Shown one piece after another: positions 33,753 through 37,442 of a DNA stretch of 37,442 bases; within the stretch, counting starts at the first letter, position 1; each line of letters starts with the position of its first letter. The stretch comes from Planctomycetia bacterium (GTDB lineage: Bacteria; Planctomycetota; Planctomycetia; Pirellulales; PALSA-1355), in contig JACQFF010000135.1 in the NCBI GenBank assembly GCA_016200205.1, forward strand, positions 1 to 37,442, in the 5' to 3' direction. Below the pieces are notes generated by a model. It was given only the letters and a program-made list of their open reading frames with translations, did not search any database and was not told where the DNA came from. The position numbers and the translations under genes are program-made.

Positions 33753-34985
33753 TTATTCGACTTTGCCGAAGTCGGGATTCTCTAAATTTGATTTGAGGAG
33801 AAAACTTCCGGTGGTGGCTACCTTTTCACCGGCCTGAAGTCCCGCGGTGACTTCCCAAAACGGATCGCTTTTGAGCCCGACCACAATCCGGCGTACCTCA
33901 AAAAAATTGTCCCGCTGCTGCACGAAAACAATGTGGTCGCCATGGTGCGACTGCACGGCCGATTGTGGCACGACAAGACGATCGTGAGTTTTTTCCACAA
34001 CCAGTTCGCCTTTGCCGAACATATTGGCCCGCAGCGCGCCCTCGCGATTGGCCACCTCGGCGCGTAACTGGATGGTGCGCGTCTGGGGGTCGACTTCCGG
34101 GCTGATCCAAGTGACCGTGCCGGTGAATCCCTGGTCCGGCAATCCATCGGGGAAAAACGTCACGCTCTGGCCCAGTCGTATATGCGGCAAATAGCTTTCA
34201 TAGACGTGCAGGTGAAGCCACATCGACTCCAAATCGGCGATGGCAAAAAGCGGCGTTTGGGTGTGGGCCGGTTCTCCTTCGACCGCTTGCCGCTGCACGA
34301 TCACTCCGTCGCGAGGGGCCATGACAGGCAACTGAACGCTCATGTCCTTCGTTTGCACGATCTGCCGAACCTGGTCGGGCGAATAGCCGAATTCTCCCAG
34401 CCTGTCCTTGAATCGCAAAGTGTCGGCGATCTGTTCTTCCAGCAAATGCTCCGTTTCCAGCACATTTTTGGCGGCAAGAGCCTGCTGTTCGGACAGCGTT
34501 TTGTACTGGCTCAGTTGCCACCGCAAATGGCCTTCGTGGATAATCGCTTTGAGATACGAAGCTTTCAGGTCTCCCGCGACCTGCGAATTCACCACGGCCA
34601 GAATCTCGCCCGAATGAACCCTTGATCCGACGTCAACCTTGATTTCCCGCAAAACGCCCTCGGCCTTGGGCGGTACTTTGACATAACTATTCTGATTGAA
34701 GCCGGCGCTGCCGTTGCACGAAATCGTGCTTTCCACCGGGCGCGCTTCGACGGCCGCGACCTCAATGCCGGCCGCGGCGCGCAGCTCGCCCCGGTTGAGC
34801 CGTATCGAGGTTTGCTCGCGCGGATCGGCGTTGGCCACCGCGGCGCCCATTTCTTCGGCCCCTTTGTCGATGGGCCGATTGGCTTGAACGGCGATCCAAA
34901 CCAACAGCACCGAAACCAGCCCCCCGACGGGCAAGGCGATCATGATGATTCGGTGACGGGGCCGTTGTCGGATGAATTGGACCAT
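33753..34985 (-). CDS. czcB: RND periplasmic adaptor (membrane fusion protein), CzcB/CusB family
   Basis: About 410 residues from the ATG at 34985. An N-terminal anchor helix (IIMIALPVGGLVSVLLVWIAV) is followed by the HlyD-like parts. The lipoyl half-motif is in SAGFNQNSYVKVPPKAEGVLREIKVDVGSRVHSGEILAVV, then a helical hairpin (LKASYLKAIIHEGHLRWQLSQYKTLSEQQALAAKNVLETEHLL), the second lipoyl half (MAPRDGVIVQRQAVEGEPA), and a beta-barrel (LGQSVTFFPDGLPDQGFTGTVTWISPEVDPQTRTIQLRAEV). It links the pump to an outer-membrane channel. The frame is open to 35105, but that extension is not signal-like and would overlap the small exported protein gene. GGGAGAG at 34994-35000 favours 34985 (34991 is an alternative in the same frame). 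Confidence 0.88.
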   Translation of the reverse strand: MVQFIRQRPRHRIIMIALPVGGLVSVLLVWIAVQANRPIDKGAEEMGAAVANADPREQTSIRLNRGELRAAAGIEVAAVEARPVESTISCNGSAGFNQNSYVKVPPKAEGVLREIKVDVGSRVHSGEILAVVNSQVAGDLKASYLKAIIHEGHLRWQLSQYKTLSEQQALAAKNVLETEHLLEEQIADTLRFKDRLGEFGYSPDQVRQIVQTKDMSVQLPVMAPRDGVIVQRQAVEGEPAHTQTPLFAIADLESMWLHLHVYESYLPHIRLGQSVTFFPDGLPDQGFTGTVTWISPEVDPQTRTIQLRAEVANREGALRANMFGKGELVVEKTHDRLVVPQSAVQSHHGDHIVFVQQRDNFFEVRRIVVGLKSDPFWEVTAGLQAGEKVATTGSFLLKSNLENPDFGKVE

Positions 34986-35085
34986 GGCCATCGCTCTCCC
35001 AAAAAAGCCAAACACGAACCGACGATTGGAGAATCGCGCGTACGAGCTTACCGCGGCGTTCAATTGCGCGGCGTGGGAGGGCAGT

Positions 35086-35472
35086 TCAGATTTGCCAAGA
35101 GGCAATCAGCGCGCGCACCATTCGCCCGGAACGGGGAGGCCGCCATAAGAGATCGCGCGCATCCGGCTCTGCGGAGGATTGCAAATCCGAAACCGAAGCC
35201 GTCGGCGTGAGCACGAGATGGGCGAGCGCAATCAACTTGCCCTGCTGCTCGAGATCGGCCAGAAGACAAGGAATTCCGACCGGCGCGCCCTTGCACAGGC
35301 AGCCCGACTCATTCGGATCCGCTTCTTGGGGATCCGAGATAGGTGGCGTCTCTCGGTCAGCGGCGGTCGCCAGCGCGCAAAGCCTCACGTCGACGTACAG
35401 ACAATGCACCGCACGCGCGAAGATCACAAGGGCCAAGCAGCCGACAAACAACCTACGAGCTAGCATGTTCAA
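35086..35472 (-). CDS. Small exported Cys-containing protein upstream of the metal pump
   Basis: 128 residues, minus strand, ending about 100 bases before the adaptor start, so it is likely the first gene of the efflux operon. The N-terminus is signal-like (RRLFVGCLALVIFARAVHC). The mature part has a C-x-C then C motif in GCLCKGAPVGIPC (C58, C60, C69) that could bind metal or form a disulfide. The rest (QGKLIALAHLVLTPTASVSDLQ) is not recognised. Alternative start ATG at 35466. A metal-related role is inferred from position and cysteines only. Confidence 0.62.
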   Translation of the reverse strand: MNMLARRLFVGCLALVIFARAVHCLYVDVRLCALATAADRETPPISDPQEADPNESGCLCKGAPVGIPCLLADLEQQGKLIALAHLVLTPTASVSDLQSSAEPDARDLLWRPPRSGRMVRALIASWQI

Positions 35473-35674
35473 AGGTTCCGGTACACAAGTCTACCACGAT
35501 ACTAGGCTTGCCGCGCGGCGGGTGTCAAGTCTGAGGCGATCGCAACGCGCTCGGCGGTCTATTTGGAACCCTCGAAACTGCATAACCATCCGCCGGGCTA
35601 CCACTTCGCCCGAGAGCGACCGCTTTGCGCAACCGGCCAGAAACAGCCGCGCGATCGGGATTTCCGCGCAATTG
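35473..35674. other. Intergenic region, no element recognised
   Basis: It lies between the protease gene end and the small Cys protein start, both minus strand; it should hold the promoter of the efflux operon. No convincing hexamers or hairpin were found by eye. Confidence 0.4.
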
Positions 35675-36712
35675 TCAGGCGGCTTCCCGCTCGGTGCTCA
35701 GCCAGCGCAGACCGTGCAGAATGATCGCCAACACGCCCACGGCGGCCAACACGGTCTTGATTTGATCGCCGGTGGTTTCGCCGGCCAAGTCCTGCCAGCC
35801 GAGAAATTGCGTCTCCGGCGATTGCGGCGCAACCACAGGGTTGTTCGCCACGCTCGGTGTCGCCGCTGGCGCGCCGGCGGGCAAAGGCACTGAGCGAATC
35901 GTCGTTGTGCCGACGCGCGTCGCCGCGGCGGGGGCAGTATCAGCTTGACGCGCTTGCGACTTGGTTTCGGCCACGAGTGGCTGCGTGACAACTGGCTGAG
36001 GCGGTCGCGCGGGGGCCACCGCAAGCAGTTGGGCATTGTCTGGCGAGTTGGGCACAACGCTCGAAAGGAACCATTTGACGCGCCCGCAATAACTTCCCGA
36101 CGTGCGGCCATGACCTTCGCCAAACAAGACACCCGCCAATTCTCCTCGACTGTTGAAGATCGGCCCGCCCGAATCCCCCTGACGCGCAGAGACCGCTACC
36201 TCGACCATTTCATAGGGAAACGCCGTGCCGGGCGCCACGTATTGGGTGCAACGGCCGCTGGCGGCACGATATTCGCCCGAGCCATAACCGGCAATGGTCA
36301 ATACTTCGCCGGGACGCGGTGCTTGGTTTGCCACGGGCACGCTTTGGGCGTTCGGCTTTTTGATGGCGATCGCGGCCAAATCCCAATCGCGGTCGATTTT
36401 CTGAATCGAGCCAATCGAATAGAAGCCATCCGGAAAATGGACCGAGATCGGGCCGGTGGCTTCATTGACCACGTGCCAATTGGTCAGCACGACCCCATAT
36501 TGGTCGTTCACCGAGACCAGCGTGCCCGAGCCATACGAAATACTTCCTTGGCCGGGCGCCACGATGCGTACCACGGCCGGGTGAATGGTCGGCGGTTTGG
36601 GCCAGTCGGCCGCGCGGGGCAGCGTGCCGAACAGGCTATTTGGCGCGGTTCCTTGCGCAAACGCGGAAACCGCGCCGAGCAAGCAAAACCCGATGGCCAA
36701 CAAAAGCTTCAC
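35675..36712 (-). CDS. Trypsin-like serine protease with C-terminal membrane anchor
   Basis: 345 residues. A signal peptide (LLLAIGFCLLGAVSAFA) precedes a trypsin-like domain with triad H80 (LTNWHVV), D111 (RDWDLAAIAI) and S181 (RQGDSGGPI). C155 and C209 could form a disulfide. After the domain comes a Pro/Ala/Thr-rich linker (about 225-300) and a final hydrophobic helix (VLAAVGVLAIILHGL, about 319-334), so the protease is probably exported and held at the membrane by its C-terminus. It starts at a GTG whose TGA overlap (GTGA) ends the 41-residue gene upstream, so the two are translationally coupled. The operon with a ribbon-helix-helix protein is unusual for such a protease. Confidence 0.86.
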   Translation of the reverse strand: MKLLLAIGFCLLGAVSAFAQGTAPNSLFGTLPRAADWPKPPTIHPAVVRIVAPGQGSISYGSGTLVSVNDQYGVVLTNWHVVNEATGPISVHFPDGFYSIGSIQKIDRDWDLAAIAIKKPNAQSVPVANQAPRPGEVLTIAGYGSGEYRAASGRCTQYVAPGTAFPYEMVEVAVSARQGDSGGPIFNSRGELAGVLFGEGHGRTSGSYCGRVKWFLSSVVPNSPDNAQLLAVAPARPPQPVVTQPLVAETKSQARQADTAPAAATRVGTTTIRSVPLPAGAPAATPSVANNPVVAPQSPETQFLGWQDLAGETTGDQIKTVLAAVGVLAIILHGLRWLSTEREAA

Positions 36713-36834
36713 TTGTCTGGTGCCTTGCGTTGATCGCGGCGCTCGGCCTCGTTCTTCACGATCAGCTTCAGCAGCTCCCGACGCAACTGTTCGCGATCGA
36801 CCGCTTTGGCGGGATTCATTGTCGTGCTTGCCAT
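36709..36834 (-). CDS. 41-residue charged helical protein, coupled to the protease gene
   Basis: A short gene between the RHH regulator and the protease. ATG at 36834, 10 bases after the regulator's stop, with an AGAGG-like site upstream. Its TGA shares bases with the GTG of the protease (GTGA overlap). The peptide is a single charged helix: AVDREQLRRELLKLIVKNEAERRDQ. No signal peptide. The frame is open to 36951 but the upstream part overlaps the regulator gene. Translational coupling and the tight gaps argue it is real; function unknown. Confidence 0.6.
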   Translation of the reverse strand: MASTTMNPAKAVDREQLRRELLKLIVKNEAERRDQRKAPDK

Positions 36835-36844
36835 AGCAGGCCTC

Positions 36845-37096
36845 TTAAGCAGCGATGGGCCGGCCGCCTCGCAGATCTTCGGTGCGGTCGGGAAAATCTT
36901 GACCCCCGTTGTATCGATCCTTGAGCCGCTCGAGTTCGTGTCGCAGGGCATCTTCAGCCAACTTCGTCAGCGTCAGCCGGGCTGGATAGCCGGCCAGGTA
37001 AACGGCCGCGTTGCGCGCCGCGTTGAGCACTTCGGCGGACAAATAAAGCGTGGCCCGTACTTTAGGCGGTTCGCGGTTGGCCGCAGACCGACGCAT
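36845..37096 (-). CDS. Ribbon-helix-helix (CopG/ParG-like) DNA-binding protein
   Basis: 83 residues. A basic start (RRSAANREPPK) leads into the RHH pattern: strand VRATLYLS (13-20), helix A AEVLNAARNAAVYL (21-34), turn and helix B TLTKLAEDALRHELERLKDRY (42-62), then an acidic/Gly tail. Such proteins act as dimeric repressors, antitoxins or partition proteins. ATG at 37096 has AGGAG about 7 bases upstream; the frame is open to 37438 but this extension is not supported. It heads a three-gene unit with the 41-residue gene and the trypsin-like protease, so it may autoregulate that unit. Confidence 0.78.
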   Translation of the reverse strand: MRRSAANREPPKVRATLYLSAEVLNAARNAAVYLAGYPARLTLTKLAEDALRHELERLKDRYNGGQDFPDRTEDLRGGRPIAA

Positions 37097-37393
37097 GAGA
37101 CGTCTCCTGTTCGGTCGATTGCAAATTGCGAAATTGCTATGCAGCAAGGCTATCTGAAAGAAACTTCGGACGTTTGCGTACCAATCGTGAAACGTCCGCG
37201 GTTTCTCGCTACTGCTTCGCTGGCCGGCAGAAGCGCACCGTCGCGGCCGCCGTTTCGGCACAAGAAAGGTTTGCCCCAGCCGCAAGGTCGGCATAATCGC
37301 AAGGACTCGTCCAGGAAAAGGGTGCGAAAAAGCGCGAAAAAGGGGATAAGTCCAATTATTGACGCCGGCGGTGGTCGGTGGTAGTTTCAGAGC
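37097..37393. other. Divergent region between the RHH operon and the RAYT gene
   Basis: It contains AAAAAGGGGATAAGTCCAATT at about 37336-37356 just upstream of the transposase start, a word related to the GGGACAGTCCC repeats, and GCCGGCGGTGG beyond it. Sequences of this type often precede such transposase genes and may be recognised by the enzyme; this is inference. No gene is supported. Confidence 0.5.
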
Positions 37394-37442
37394 ATGCCTC
37401 GAACTGCTCGCGTAGCCCCTGGTGGAATGGTGTTTCATGTGC
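37394..37442 (+). CDS. REP-associated tyrosine transposase (RAYT, IS200-like), 5' fragment
   Basis: Only the first 16 codons are in the window: MPRTARVAPGGMVFHV. This opening, a basic start then A-P-G-G-x-x-F-H-V, is characteristic of planctomycete REP-associated tyrosine transposases (Y1 family), which normally continue with L-N-R-G. Characterised RAYTs cut single-stranded REP hairpins and are thought to spread them. The presence of many REP-like hairpins in this window fits. The call rests on a short stretch, so it is moderately sure. Confidence 0.65.
   Translation, partial: MPRTARVAPGGMVFHV

Noticed and set aside
34986-35105. N-terminal extension of the CzcB-like adaptor
   Set aside because: It is not signal-like, would overlap the small exported protein gene, and a GGGAGAG site favours the start at 34985.
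37097-37438. N-terminal extension of the RHH protein
   Set aside because: The extension has no RHH character and reads antisense into the transposase start; AGGAG before 37096 marks the start.

Overview
The gene content points to a member of the Planctomycetota, probably Pirellulales-like. Family markers seen here are two DUF1501 proteins, a DUF1549/DUF1553 protein with a CxxCH motif, a TIGR03067-type domain, a PVC-type HEAT-repeat/cytochrome c dehydrogenase-like protein, a PhoPQ-activated-type hydrolase, many exported proteins, and abundant short palindromic repeats in GC-rich DNA. The assignment is by family recognition; no database search was run.

Layout. 1-5862 (+ strand): a DUF1501 protein whose 5' end lies in a palindromic repeat, then exported MsrB, a TIGR03067-like protein, an exported VOC/glyoxalase-fold protein, and a fusion of an HtrA-like protease, a LamG/DUF1080-like domain and a SirB1-like domain. 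5863-7579 (+): a repeat-bearing spacer, an AT-rich promoter/operator, a Phd-RelE toxin-antitoxin pair and a PD-(D/E)XK-like nuclease of unknown role. 7630-13191 (-): a DUF1549/DUF1553 gene, a DUF1501 gene and a class III aminotransferase in transcription order; the first two are separated by two inverted-repeat elements. 13192-20270: a second repeat-rich spacer, an ABC exporter (-), a GYF-AIM24 fusion (+), a POT peptide transporter (+) and a MATE exporter (-).

20488-26841: a small exported hypothetical protein (+), a PhoPQ-related alpha/beta hydrolase (-), an acetamidase/formamidase (-), the second copy of the 131-132 bp inverted-repeat element, and the large PVC-type cytochrome protein (+). 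26879-35472 (-): an unrecognised 1141-residue membrane protein, then a heavy-metal efflux operon read as small Cys-containing exported protein, CzcB/CusB-like adaptor, CzcA/CusA-like pump, with a REP-like double hairpin between adaptor and pump. 35675-37096 (-): a tight three-gene unit of ribbon-helix-helix regulator, 41-residue protein and membrane-anchored trypsin-like protease. 37394 to the end (+): the first codons of a REP-associated tyrosine transposase (RAYT).

The most interesting items are (1) two copies of a MITE-like element with matching 3-bp target duplications (TAA and TTA), one of which lies in the DUF1553-DUF1501 gap, (2) the RHH/41-aa/protease operon, (3) the 1141-aa membrane protein, (4) the HtrA-LamG-SirB1 fusion, and (5) the nuclease beside the toxin-antitoxin pair. 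No tRNA, rRNA, CRISPR array or replication origin was recognised.
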